NCBI GenBank assembly: GCA_900541985.1
Contig: UQLX01000030.1
Coordinates: forward strand, 1 to 28,682
Reading direction: 5' to 3'
DNA from: an uncultured Blautia sp.
GTDB taxonomy: Bacteria > Bacillota > Clostridia > Lachnospirales > Lachnospiraceae
DNA: 28,682 nucleotides
The notes beneath the pieces are model-generated. The model ran no database searches. It was given only the letters and a program-made list of their open reading frames with translations, and was not told where the DNA came from. Positions 15,862 through 23,414 of this stretch are shown piece after piece (positions within the stretch are counted from its first letter, which is position 1; the number at the start of each line of letters is the position of its first letter). The position numbers and the translations under genes were made by a program.

Positions 15862-17220
15862 TTACTTTTCAAGAATATCGCTGATGTCGCGAAGACCTTT
15901 GTGAGTGGTTGCGATGATCACATGATCACCAATCTGGATGGTATCCTGACCTCTTGGAATACGGATCTTACCATCCCGGACAAGACTGCATACCAGAAGA
16001 TTTTTTTTCAGGTTCAGTTCAGCCAGAGGGACACCGACAACAGGAGAAACGTCATGGATCGCAAATTCCAGAGCTTCTGCCTGATTATCCAGAATGTGGT
16101 ACAGGGTTTCTACATTACTTCCGATGGTATTCTGCATAGCACGTACATAACGCAGAATAGAATCCGAGGTGATATATTTCGGATAGATCACACTGCCCAG
16201 ATCCAGCTGATCGATCACATCAGTATAAGGAAGACGATTTACCTTGGCAACCAGTTTGGTTTTTGATATATTTTTGGCAAAAAGGGAAAGGAAGATGTTT
16301 TCCTCATCCATATTTGTCAGGGTCACAAAGGATTCTACGGTTTCCAGACCTTCCTCAAGAAGAAGGGCACGATCCGTTCCGTCACCGTTGATAATCGTAG
16401 CGTCCGGCAGGAGTTCACTTAAGAACTCACAGCGCTGAGGATCTTTCTCTACGATCTTAACCTGGATCTTAGAGGCGATCAGAGCCTTGGCAAGGTAGAA
16501 TGAAATCGTTCCGCCGCCAATGATCAGACAGTTTTTGACCTGATTGGTTTTCAGACCGATTTTTTTGAAAAACAGGGCTGTATTCTGAGGTGTGGCGATA
16601 ATGGAAACAAAGTCTCCATTGTGGATGATATGATTACCGCCGGGAATTGATAAGGTATCTTTATTTTCTATGCCGCAAAACAGAATATCGCAGCGGAATT
16701 TTTCGGTTATTTTGGAAACATTCATTCCATCCAGACCAAATTCGGGAAGAACCTTGAATTTTAAGAGTTCAGCCTTTCCTCTGGAGAATGGGTCGATCTT
16801 AATGGCAGCTGGGAAACGGAGCAGGCGGGAAATTTCCTGAGCTGCAGCGTATTCCGGATTGATGATCATGGATATTCCAAGTTTTTCCTTGATAAATCCG
16901 ATCTCCTGGCTGTAAATAGGGTTGCGGACACGGGCAATCGTATGACAGTCTCCGGTTTTCTGTGCGATCAGGCAGCAGAGAAGATTCAATTCATCAGAAG
17001 CAGTTACTGCGATCAGGATATCTGCAGTACTGATGCCTGCTTCCATCAGTGTATTAATACTGGCGCCGTTTCCTACGATTCCCATGGCGTCAATGTCTTC
17101 TGTAACGTCGTTTACAGTTTTTTCAACAGTGTCGATCACAGTCAGGTCTATGTCTTCTTCCTGAAGCTGTTCTGCCAGAGTACGGCCGACTTTTCCGCAC
17201 CCAACGATTATGATATGCAT
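15862..17220 (-). CDS. trkA: Trk system NAD-binding regulatory subunit TrkA
   Basis: A 452-aa cytoplasmic gating subunit with two RCK modules. Each has an N-terminal Rossmann domain (first: MHIIIVGCGKVGRTLAEQL with GxGxxG; second: NCLIIGGGTISFYLAKAL near residue 225) and a C-terminal RCK_C ligand domain. It binds nucleotides and controls TrkH conductance; RCK_C domains of related Firmicute proteins bind c-di-AMP. The start at 17220 is preferred over an ATG 12 nt upstream because that ATG overlaps the GGAGG ribosome binding site. First gene of trkA-trkH, divergent from mscS. Confidence 0.95.
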   Translation of the reverse strand: MHIIIVGCGKVGRTLAEQLQEEDIDLTVIDTVEKTVNDVTEDIDAMGIVGNGASINTLMEAGISTADILIAVTASDELNLLCCLIAQKTGDCHTIARVRNPIYSQEIGFIKEKLGISMIINPEYAAAQEISRLLRFPAAIKIDPFSRGKAELLKFKVLPEFGLDGMNVSKITEKFRCDILFCGIENKDTLSIPGGNHIIHNGDFVSIIATPQNTALFFKKIGLKTNQVKNCLIIGGGTISFYLAKALIASKIQVKIVEKDPQRCEFLSELLPDATIINGDGTDRALLLEEGLETVESFVTLTNMDEENIFLSLFAKNISKTKLVAKVNRLPYTDVIDQLDLGSVIYPKYITSDSILRYVRAMQNTIGSNVETLYHILDNQAEALEFAIHDVSPVVGVPLAELNLKKNLLVCSLVRDGKIRIPRGQDTIQIGDHVIIATTHKGLRDISDILEK

Positions 17221-17261
17221 AATTTCCTCCATTATAAAATGATATTAATATAAGCGTAATC

Positions 17262-17290
17262 ATTATAGCACTGTACAACATGTTTTTAAA
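17262..17290 (-). promoter_or_regulatory. trkA-trkH promoter
   Basis: On the minus strand: TTTAAA (plus-strand 17285-17290), a 17-bp spacer ending in TGC, and TATAAT (plus-strand 17262-17267), so an extended -10 about 45 bp before the start codon. Confidence 0.6.
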
Positions 17291-17333
17291 TAGGTAAATC
17301 TGTCTTATTTTCATGTATTTTTAGAGAACCTCA

Positions 17334-17363
17334 TTGTCTGAAAATATTGTTTTATGGTATCAT
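17334..17363 (+). promoter_or_regulatory. candidate mscS promoter
   Basis: TTGTCT (17334-17339), an 18-bp spacer and TATCAT (17358-17363), 33 bp before the start codon. Confidence 0.45.
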
Positions 17364-17396
17364 AAAAAGAACTGAAAGAAAGGAGATGACAGCTTT

Positions 17397-18320
17397 ATGG
17401 ATACTCAGACTGTAAGTGAAACTGTAGAAAAGGTAGACCAGGGACTGGAAGAATTGGGTATTGAAGGTGTGGGAGATAATCTGAGAGAGATTTTAAATTT
17501 TAAAGAATATTTTGCGGAACAGATTCCGGCGATCGTAGGTTTTGGAATCAAAGTACTTCTGGCGATCGTTGTATTTTTTGTGGGACGGAAGCTGATTCGA
17601 TGGTGTATCCGGCTTCTCAAACGTTCCATGGAAAAAACAAAGATAGACGAAGGTGTGGTTCAGTTTGCCTGTTCTGCGGGAAAGGCTGTGCTTTATACGA
17701 TGCTGATCTTTAATATCGCAGTCAGCCTGGGCGTTACAGAATCTTCGGTGGCAGCGCTTCTTGGTACTGCGGGAGTGGCAATCGGTCTTGCGCTTCAGGG
17801 CGGACTTGCAAACCTGGCAGGGGGAGTTTTGCTTCTTGTGTTCAAGCCATTTACCGTAGGAGATTATATCATCCAGAATCAGCAGAATGGCTGTGAGGGA
17901 ACCGTGGCAAGGATTGAAATGTGCTATACCACCCTGTTAAGTATTGATAATAAAAAAATCGTAGTGCCGAATGGTACTCTCTCTAACAGTACGATCATTA
18001 ATGTGACGGCAAAAGAAACCAGAAAGCTGGAGATCAAAGTAGGGATTTCTTACGAAGCAAATATCCAGAAGGCGAAAGACATCCTCTACAGGATCCTTTT
18101 AGACGATCCGGATACCAGGGGAGATGAAAGCGAGATGGTTGTCTTTGTGGATCAGCTGGCAGACAGTGCTGTGATCATGGGACTTCGCGTATGGGTTCCC
18201 ACCGAGTCCTACTGGCCGGTAAAATGGAGACTGAATCAGAGGATCAAGGAAGAATTTGACGCCCAGGGAATTGTGATCCCATACAATCAGATGGAGATAT
18301 ATGTACATGAGAAAAATTGA
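17397..18320 (+). CDS. mscS: small-conductance mechanosensitive channel
   Basis: A 307-aa MscS-type channel that releases solutes during osmotic downshock. Three membrane helices are seen: about 45-65, 95-115 and the pore helix around 118-150, with the Gly/Ala-rich pore motif GLALQGGLANLAGG followed by FKPFTVGDYI. The C-terminal beta and alpha/beta vestibule domain (NKKIVVPNGTLSNSTIINVT) completes it. The length matches E. coli MscS plus an N-terminal amphipathic extension. The start follows AAAGGAG. The stop codon touches the BirA-type operator of bioY, so there is no room for a separate terminator. It is divergent from trkAH, suggesting a joint role in turgor control. Confidence 0.93.
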   Translation: MDTQTVSETVEKVDQGLEELGIEGVGDNLREILNFKEYFAEQIPAIVGFGIKVLLAIVVFFVGRKLIRWCIRLLKRSMEKTKIDEGVVQFACSAGKAVLYTMLIFNIAVSLGVTESSVAALLGTAGVAIGLALQGGLANLAGGVLLLVFKPFTVGDYIIQNQQNGCEGTVARIEMCYTTLLSIDNKKIVVPNGTLSNSTIINVTAKETRKLEIKVGISYEANIQKAKDILYRILLDDPDTRGDESEMVVFVDQLADSAVIMGLRVWVPTESYWPVKWRLNQRIKEEFDAQGIVIPYNQMEIYVHEKN

Positions 18321-18352
18321 TTGTAAACTTAAATTAAATAAAAGTTGACAAT
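18320..18352 (+). promoter_or_regulatory. BirA-type biotin operator before bioY
   Basis: An inverted repeat TTGTAAAC (18321-18328), 15 bp, GTTGACAA (18344-18351), with flanking A and T also complementary. It matches the Firmicute BirA palindrome (TTGTwAAC-N14/15-GTTwACAA). The right half contains the -35 box of the bioY promoter, so bound BirA-biotinyl-AMP would block RNA polymerase. Confidence 0.85.
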
Positions 18353-18373
18353 TATTTCCGGCTGTGATAGAGT
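18345..18373 (+). promoter_or_regulatory. bioY promoter
   Basis: Perfect TTGACA (18345-18350), a 17-bp spacer and TAGAGT (18368-18373), overlapping the BirA-type operator. Confidence 0.75.
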
Positions 18374-18412
18374 GAAACCTGGAAAAAGTCTATGTGCAGC
18401 AGGAGGATAAAA

Positions 18413-18964
18413 ATGAGTACAATGGCAGTATCGAGAAGTAAAACCTATGATATGGTATATATCGGTGTATTTGCAGTTTTAATGGCAATCTGTTCCTGGA
18501 TTTCCATTCCCACCGCAGTCCCATTCACGCTTCAGACCTTTGGGGTTTTTATGGCAGTGGGGATGCTGGGAGGAAAAAGAGGTACGATAGCAGTGCTTTT
18601 ATATATCCTTCTTGGGGCAGTCGGTGTGCCTGTATTTGCAGGAATGACCGGGGGAATTGGAATCCTTGCCGGAACTACGGGCGGCTATATCGTTGGATTT
18701 TTATTTTCGGCACTTGTTATGTGGGTAATGGAGAAACTCCCGGGAAAGAAAGCTGTGATACAGATTCTTTCTATGGCAGCAGGACTGATCGTCTGCTATG
18801 CTTTTGGAACTCTGTGGTTTATGACGGTCTATATGCGGACAAATGGTGCGGTAAGTCTTTCGGCGGTTCTTGGCTGGTGCGTACTTCCGTTTATCATTCC
18901 GGATATCATTAAGATCATTTTGGCTTATGGACTGTCCAGAAAACTGAAAAAATATGTGATGTAA
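18413..18964 (+). CDS. bioY: biotin transporter BioY (ECF S component)
   Basis: A 183-aa membrane protein with about six helices, the substrate-binding S component for biotin uptake through an ECF transporter. Family features are IPTAVPFTLQTFGVFMAVG near the N-terminus, GKRGTIAVLLYILLGAVGVP, and FAGMTGGIGILAGTTGGYI in the biotin-binding region. The start at 18413 follows AGGAGG; an upstream ATG overlaps that site. The energising module (EcfA/EcfT) is not in the window and is presumably shared from elsewhere. It is expected to be repressed by BirA when biotin is plentiful. DUF1284 follows after one base. Confidence 0.95.
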   Translation: MSTMAVSRSKTYDMVYIGVFAVLMAICSWISIPTAVPFTLQTFGVFMAVGMLGGKRGTIAVLLYILLGAVGVPVFAGMTGGIGILAGTTGGYIVGFLFSALVMWVMEKLPGKKAVIQILSMAAGLIVCYAFGTLWFMTVYMRTNGAVSLSAVLGWCVLPFIIPDIIKIILAYGLSRKLKKYVM

Positions 18965-18965
18965 T

Positions 18966-19367
18966 ATGGAAAAAGAAAAAATATACACGCTTCGTCCCCA
19001 CCATGGTATGTGCCTGGCATATTTTGAAGGGAAAGGATACAGCAGCAGTTTTTGTGTACATATGGGAGAAGTTCTGGAAAAACTGGAAAAGGGTGCGAGA
19101 GTAAAGCTTACTGTCGCAGGAGATGAGATCTGTGCTGCATGTCCGAATCTGAAACAGGGTATGTGCAGCACGGCAGAACGGACAGCCTTTTATGACCGGT
19201 CTGTTTTGGACCGGTGTGGTTTAAGGGAAAATGAGATCCTTGGATTTCAGGAATTTGTATCCAAAGTGGAAAGAGAGATTCTGAAGCCAGGAAAAAGAAA
19301 AGAAATATGCGGCGGATGTCAGTGGGATGAGATCTGCAAAAAGAAGAAAAGCCGCTGGGAAAAATAA
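18966..19367 (+). CDS. DUF1284 cysteine-rich protein
   Basis: A 133-aa protein of the uncharacterised DUF1284 family, recognised by the N-terminus YTLRPHHGMCLAYFEGKGYS. Several cysteines form a likely metal or iron-sulfur site: C in HHGMC, CAACPN, GMC, and C-x2-C-x5-C near the C-terminus (CGGCQWDEIC). The start lies 1 bp after the bioY stop with little ribosome binding site of its own, so translation is probably coupled to bioY. This places it in the biotin-responsive unit, but a role in biotin metabolism is only inference. Its end is followed at once by a bidirectional terminator. Confidence 0.82.
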   Translation: MEKEKIYTLRPHHGMCLAYFEGKGYSSSFCVHMGEVLEKLEKGARVKLTVAGDEICAACPNLKQGMCSTAERTAFYDRSVLDRCGLRENEILGFQEFVSKVEREILKPGKRKEICGGCQWDEICKKKKSRWEK

Positions 19368-19368
19368 G

Positions 19369-19400
19369 AACAGCAGTCGGATCAGATCCGGCTGCTGTTT
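19369..19400. terminator. bidirectional terminator between DUF1284 and MFS genes
   Basis: AACAGCAGTCGGAT (19369-19382) pairs with ATCCGGCTGCTGTT (19386-19399) with one T-G wobble and a 3-nt loop, T-rich after. The MFS stop codon lies inside the hairpin. Confidence 0.85.
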
Positions 19401-20575
19401 GTACGTTCTGTGGCAAACAGAAGAATGACCATACCTACAGCGGCAGATACCGTAGCGAAGATCAGCATGGCATTGACACCTGCAGCATCGATCAGGGCGC
19501 CTCCAAGCAATGCGCCGATCACGCTTCCAAGAGTATAGGTCATAGTGATATATGCCTGTCCTTTGATCGCATCCTGTTCTTCCATAACAGAGTTGACATA
19601 GTAGACGGAAGAAACCGCGATCAGTCCCCAGCCAAGCATCTGCAAAATCTGGACACCGTAAAAAACAGGAATGTCAGGGGCTAAAAGCGTTCCAAGAGAT
19701 TTCAGCATAAAGAAGATTCCGCAGATCCGAAACCAGAAGTGGCAGGGAGCTTTTTTCAGCATGAAAGTAAAAAGGAACAGGGTGGGAAGTTCGATGAGCG
19801 CGGCTATGGCCATTGCGGTTCCCATTTCAGCGCTTCCTCCGCCTTTGCTTTCTACGATCTGGAAAGTAAAGCTGTTCAGAAGTACATGGCTGAGGTAAAT
19901 AAAGATACAGCCGATTAAAACAACGGCAAAGCGTTTGTATTTTATAAAAAATGCCAGTGGGCTGGAAGCAGCCGGTTTCCGGACAGAAACGGCAACGGCT
20001 GTTTTATGGAAGGGAAACAGAACCAGAATACCGATAAAGCCCAGAGAAAGGACTGCGATGGACAGAGGGACAGAAACAGCTCCTGTTTTTTCTGCAATGG
20101 CTCCCAGAATATAGGACATGATCGCATAAGCAACTGAGCCCATGCCTCTGGCTGCTCCGAAGTTCAGAGCTTTTCCCTGATTGATGCTTTCCATACCCAG
20201 AGAATTGATAAAGGGATTCAGAAGCTGCAGAAGCATGATGGTGCTTCCATAAAGGATTCCGGTAAAAAGGATGGACTTTCGGAAAGAAAGCAGCATCAGG
20301 ACTCCTAAGATCATCTGGATCAGGGTAAGCGTAAGCACTATTTTTTTCAGAGAAGGACTTGACGGATAGTCTGCATAGCCTGCAATGATCGGCTGGAGAA
20401 TGGCAGAGATGATTCCGGCAACCGCCATGATCATACCGATCTCTGTGTTGGAAAAATCACTGTCCAGAAGATAAAGACTGGCAAAGCCCATGATGGCGGA
20501 AAAATTCATCCAGTAAAAACCCTGAATAAAGGAATACCGCAGGGTAAGATTTGGGGATTTTATGGTGTCTGTCAT
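19382..20575 (-). CDS. MFS transporter (sugar/nucleoside-symporter-like)
   Basis: A 397-aa permease with about 12 membrane helices. The N-terminal half has IQGFYWMNFSAIMGFASLYL in helix 1 and NTEIGMIMAVAGIISAILQP in the helix 2/loop region, followed by AGYADYP, a pattern seen in the LacY/NupG-like MFS subgroup (MFS_1_like). A charged loop separates the two six-helix halves. The start at 20575 is chosen because AAGGAG lies 9 nt upstream; a longer upstream reading lacks support. It has its own promoter and is divergent from the flavin reductase gene. The substrate cannot be determined from sequence. Confidence 0.88.
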   Translation of the reverse strand: MTDTIKSPNLTLRYSFIQGFYWMNFSAIMGFASLYLLDSDFSNTEIGMIMAVAGIISAILQPIIAGYADYPSSPSLKKIVLTLTLIQMILGVLMLLSFRKSILFTGILYGSTIMLLQLLNPFINSLGMESINQGKALNFGAARGMGSVAYAIMSYILGAIAEKTGAVSVPLSIAVLSLGFIGILVLFPFHKTAVAVSVRKPAASSPLAFFIKYKRFAVVLIGCIFIYLSHVLLNSFTFQIVESKGGGSAEMGTAMAIAALIELPTLFLFTFMLKKAPCHFWFRICGIFFMLKSLGTLLAPDIPVFYGVQILQMLGWGLIAVSSVYYVNSVMEEQDAIKGQAYITMTYTLGSVIGALLGGALIDAAGVNAMLIFATVSAAVGMVILLFATERTNSSRI

Positions 20576-20605
20576 ACAAAAAACTCCTTTTTGTGTAGTT
20601 CTTTT

Positions 20606-20634
20606 ATTATAGCAGGGACAGAAGAGTCCGTCCA
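20606..20634 (-). promoter_or_regulatory. MFS gene promoter
   Basis: On the minus strand: TGGACG (plus-strand 20629-20634), a 17-bp spacer ending TGC and TATAAT (plus-strand 20606-20611), an extended -10 about 30 bp before the start codon. Confidence 0.6.
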
Positions 20635-20755
20635 CAGGAACCAGACACGGAAGGAAAATTTTATGGAAGAAGACCGAAAAATGCTTCCGCTTGCAATCAA
20701 AAGATTTTTGTCATATGATAAAGTCAGTTTATATCTTATGAGGAGGTTAATGGAC

Positions 20756-21292
20756 ATGAAGAAAAAGATTGACGTATTTGAACATACTGGAGAAATCCTG
20801 AAAGGGGTCAGAAACGGTGTTCTGATCACTTCAAAAGCGGGAGACAAAGTAAATTCCATGACGATTTCCTGGGGAATGATGGGAATTGAGTGGGGAAAAC
20901 CGGTGTTTATCACGGTGATCCGGAAAGGTCGTTTTACCAGAGAAATCCTGGAAAAGAACGGAGAATTTACAGTGAACATTCCTCTGGATGACAGCCAGAA
21001 AAAGGCGCTTGGCTTCTGCGGTTCAAAATCCGGCCGTGATACAGATAAAATAAAAGAACTGGGTCTGACTCTGGAAGAGCCGGAAAGCATTTCCGTACCC
21101 GGGATCAGAGAATTTCCACTGACTCTGGAATGTCGCGTTGTGTATAAGCAGCTGCAGGACATCGAAGCAATGGATGCGGAAACAGTTGAGAAATTTTACC
21201 CTCAGAATGTGGACAGCGCCTTTACCGGATCCAACCGTGATGTGCATGTGGCATATTACGGAGAGATCGTAAATGCATATGTGATTGAATAA
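20756..21292 (+). CDS. flavin reductase-like FMN-binding protein
   Basis: A 178-aa protein of the flavin reductase/FMN-binding split-barrel superfamily, likely cytoplasmic, binding FMN and reducing flavin or an unknown substrate. Family features are KGVRNGVLITSKAGDKVNSM, TISWGMMGIEWGKPVF (FMN contact region), RFTREILEKNGEFTVNIP and CGSKSGRDTDK. The start at 20756 is preferred: AGGAGG is 9 nt before it, while an ATG at 20750 is too close. A weak TTGTCA-N16-TATATC promoter lies at 20708-20735. It is divergent from the MFS gene; a functional link is possible but not shown. Confidence 0.88.
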   Translation: MKKKIDVFEHTGEILKGVRNGVLITSKAGDKVNSMTISWGMMGIEWGKPVFITVIRKGRFTREILEKNGEFTVNIPLDDSQKKALGFCGSKSGRDTDKIKELGLTLEEPESISVPGIREFPLTLECRVVYKQLQDIEAMDAETVEKFYPQNVDSAFTGSNRDVHVAYYGEIVNAYVIE

Positions 21293-21295
21293 GTA

Positions 21296-21331
21296 AAAAC
21301 CCTTCCACCGCAATGCGGCAGGAAGGGTTTT
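21296..21331. terminator. bidirectional terminator
   Basis: AAAACCCTTCC (21296-21306) pairs with GGAAGGGTTTT (21321-21331), with an inner CCGC/GCGG pairing. It ends the flavin reductase gene and the convergent nanA remnant. Confidence 0.9.
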
Positions 21332-21335
21332 GATT

Positions 21336-21731
21336 TTAGGAAATCTGCTGAAGAAAAGCATCATATTGGCAGATAAGTTTATCCAACTGTTCACATTCTT
21401 CCGGAGAAAGCGGATGAAAAGGCTTCCGGCAGCTTCCGGAAATGATTCCACGTTTGGTAAGAATATATTTAACAGCGCTGAATATGCCTGTTTTACACAT
21501 TTCCTCTACACAATAATTGATTTCGTTTTGTACTTCTAAAGCCTGAGAAACTTTTCCGGAATAAAAGAGCTCTCTGGCTTTGATAAAAAGTGGAGCAAAA
21601 ACATTAACGGTAGTTCCAATAGTTGCTTCAGCACCCATTGCCAGTGCACCTATGAACTGTTCGTCGAATCCATTAAAGAATATTTTATGCCTTATATTCA
21701 GCGCCTGTGTTTGGATGCATTCTGGTAGCAT
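21336..21731 (-). pseudogene. nanA: 5'-truncated N-acetylneuraminate lyase / DapA-family remnant
   Basis: About 130 codons matching only the C-terminal part of the NanA/DapA aldolase family: FFNGFDEQFIGALAMGAEA, then TIGTTVNVFAPLFIKARELF and a helical C-terminus. Full-length members have about 300 residues. The missing N-terminal half carries the Schiff-base lysine and the catalytic tyrosine, so this piece cannot be an active lyase. An in-frame TAA lies three codons upstream of the first ATG, and no ribosome binding site is evident. The break is near 21690-21735, where a plus-strand remnant begins. Sialic-acid lyase is preferred over DapA because of the NGFDEQ motif and the TRAP transporter next to it. 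Confidence 0.82.
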
Positions 21732-21844
21732 ATGAGGTTATCACAGAAATAATCGGTGTGTTCTCCGGAATCCTTGAGCCCTTTTATGCTGGCGAAAAAA
21801 GACAGTATCCGGGAACGGAGAAAGGAGGAGAAAGCGAATGTTAA
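21722..21844 (+). pseudogene. C-terminal tail of a TRAP small permease (DctQ-like)
   Basis: An open reading tail of about 40 codons (VAYEVITEIIGVFSGILEP, then an acidic hydrophilic end) stops inside the dctM start region, overlapping it by 7 bp, as dctQ genes normally do before dctM. In-frame stop codons lie upstream and nothing resembles the rest of a ~160-aa small permease. It begins where the minus-strand nanA remnant ends, so both genes appear to have lost their 5' parts in one deletion or rearrangement. Identity rests on position and hydrophobic pattern, not on a strong motif. Confidence 0.5.
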
Positions 21845-23115
21845 TGTTTTTAATCGTTCTTTTTCTGCTGATCATGCTGATTGGTACACCGGTTGGTCTT
21901 GCCATGGGAGCTTTGACAAATATTTCTTTTGGAATCCTTGGCGGAGATCAGTCTATGATTGCTCAGAAGCTGTTTTCCGGAATTGACACTTATACCTATG
22001 TATGTATTCTGCTGTTTATTCTGGCAACTGATCTGATGTCCGTAGGCGGCATTACAAATGCGATCGTGACCTTCTGCGAAAAACTGGTAGGACATATTAA
22101 AGGAGGACTTGCCCATGTAAATGTTATGGCAAGTATGGTATTTGCCGGGCTTTCCGGTTCTGCAATTGCAGATGCTTCCGGTCTGGAACCGGTTGAGATC
22201 AAGCTGATGACTGATGGCGGTTGTAAGCGCGACTTTTCAGCGGCGGTCACAGCTGCAAGTGCGATTATCGGACCGATCATTCCTCCGCCAAATATTATGA
22301 TTATTTTTGCAGGCTGTATCGGAACAGTATCAGTAGGAAAAATGTTTCTGGCAGGAGCCATACCAGGAATTCTTCTTGGTATTTCCTACATGGTTTTATG
22401 TTACTTTATGGCAGTGAAATATAAGATGCCCTATCGTGAAAAGCGTTCCAGCTTCAAAGAAATCTCACGTTCTCTGAAGGAGACACTGCCTGCACTGTTA
22501 CTGCCGGTTATTATTATGGGCTCTATCATAAGCGGAATCTGCACTGCGACAGAATCCAGTGCTCTGGCGGTAGTGTATGCGATCATTATTTCTCTTATCA
22601 AGAAAAAGCTTACCTGGAAGAGCTTTAAAGAATCTTGTATACGTTCAGCCAAGGCAACTGCCAATGTACTGTTTATCATTGCAGTTTCCACAGCAATGGG
22701 ATGGGCGATTACGACACTTCAGGTAGCACAGACACTGGCTGCATTCTGTCTGGAATTCATAACAAGTAAGATTGTATTTTTACTGTTTATGAACCTTCTG
22801 CTTTTGTTACTTGGAATGGTTCTGGATGCCACACCGGCAATTCTTCTGATGGTTCCAATTCTCTGGCCGGTTGCACAGACATATGGAATTGATTCTGTAC
22901 AGTTTGGTATTATCATGTGTCTGAACCTGATGATTGGAAATCTGACACCTCCGGTGGGAATGATGCTTTTTGTTATTTCCAACGTAGGAAAGGTAAAACT
23001 GTCGGCACTATACAGAGCAATTCTACCGTTTGTAGCAGTGGCGGTAGTTGCATTATTACTGGTTACTTATGTACCTGCTTTTTCAACCTTTATTCCTAAT
23101 CTGCTGATGCCATAG
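21838..23115 (+). CDS. dctM: TRAP transporter large permease DctM
   Basis: A complete 425-aa permease with about 12 membrane segments, the transport subunit of tripartite ATP-independent periplasmic-type carriers (sodium-driven uptake of organic acids or sialic acid). Signatures are MLIGTPVGLAMGA at the start, GLAHVNVMASMVFAGLSGSA, IIGPIIPPPNIMI and the C-terminal GNLTPPVGMMLF. The start follows AAAGGAGG. It normally needs a small permease (DctQ) and a binding protein (DctP); only a DctQ tail precedes it and no DctP is in view. It is therefore probably an orphan that cannot work unless partners are encoded elsewhere. The adjacent nanA remnant suggests sialic acid as the former substrate. Confidence 0.92.
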   Translation: MLMFLIVLFLLIMLIGTPVGLAMGALTNISFGILGGDQSMIAQKLFSGIDTYTYVCILLFILATDLMSVGGITNAIVTFCEKLVGHIKGGLAHVNVMASMVFAGLSGSAIADASGLEPVEIKLMTDGGCKRDFSAAVTAASAIIGPIIPPPNIMIIFAGCIGTVSVGKMFLAGAIPGILLGISYMVLCYFMAVKYKMPYREKRSSFKEISRSLKETLPALLLPVIIMGSIISGICTATESSALAVVYAIIISLIKKKLTWKSFKESCIRSAKATANVLFIIAVSTAMGWAITTLQVAQTLAAFCLEFITSKIVFLLFMNLLLLLLGMVLDATPAILLMVPILWPVAQTYGIDSVQFGIIMCLNLMIGNLTPPVGMMLFVISNVGKVKLSALYRAILPFVAVAVVALLLVTYVPAFSTFIPNLLMP

Positions 23116-23153
23116 CTGCTTCAGCTAAAGAGGCGATAAATTAAACGATTCAG

Positions 23154-23187
23154 AAAAACCCCCGGCTGTGAGGCCGGGGAGTTTTTT
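23154..23187. terminator. terminator of dctM, shared with minus-strand fragment
   Basis: CCCCGGC (23160-23166) pairs with GCCGGGG (23173-23179), with flanking A5/T6 extending the stem around one bulged A. T-runs on both strands. Confidence 0.9.
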
Positions 23188-23303
23188 AGTTGTTTTTACA
23201 GGAAGCTTCACATGGCATATCAAAATCCGGATTAAATGCATAGAAATTTTTGGAATCAAGCTGTTCCTGAACACTTCTGAGAGCTTCACCGAAGAGTAGT
23301 TAT
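23186..23303 (-). pseudogene. 3' fragment of an unrecognised gene cut at the mobile-element edge
   Basis: On the minus strand about 39 codons read LFGEALRSVQEQLDSKNF, then YAFNPDFDMPCEASCKNN and a stop that overlaps the dctM terminator, as a genuine convergent gene end would. An in-frame TAA sits immediately upstream, and from there on the DNA has the character of the mobile module. I read this as the C-terminus of a chromosomal gene truncated by integration or deletion near 23300. The protein family is not recognised. Confidence 0.5.
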
Positions 23304-23414
23304 GTAAGCATACGAAACAAACGACAAAACAAACAGGTAAACAGCTACTCTCCAAATCATCAGCGCTCATTCGGGGTGCTTTTTTCTTTGGAGCGTAATT
23401 GGGAAAGGAGACGT

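Noticed and set aside
17099..17396. c-di-AMP (ydaO) riboswitch between trkA and mscS
   Set aside because: Looked for because potassium genes often have one, but the gap is short and no conserved core was found.
20591..20755. N-terminal extension of the flavin reductase-like protein
   Set aside because: It would overlap the MFS promoter; the AGGAGG at 20741 and usual family start favour 20756.
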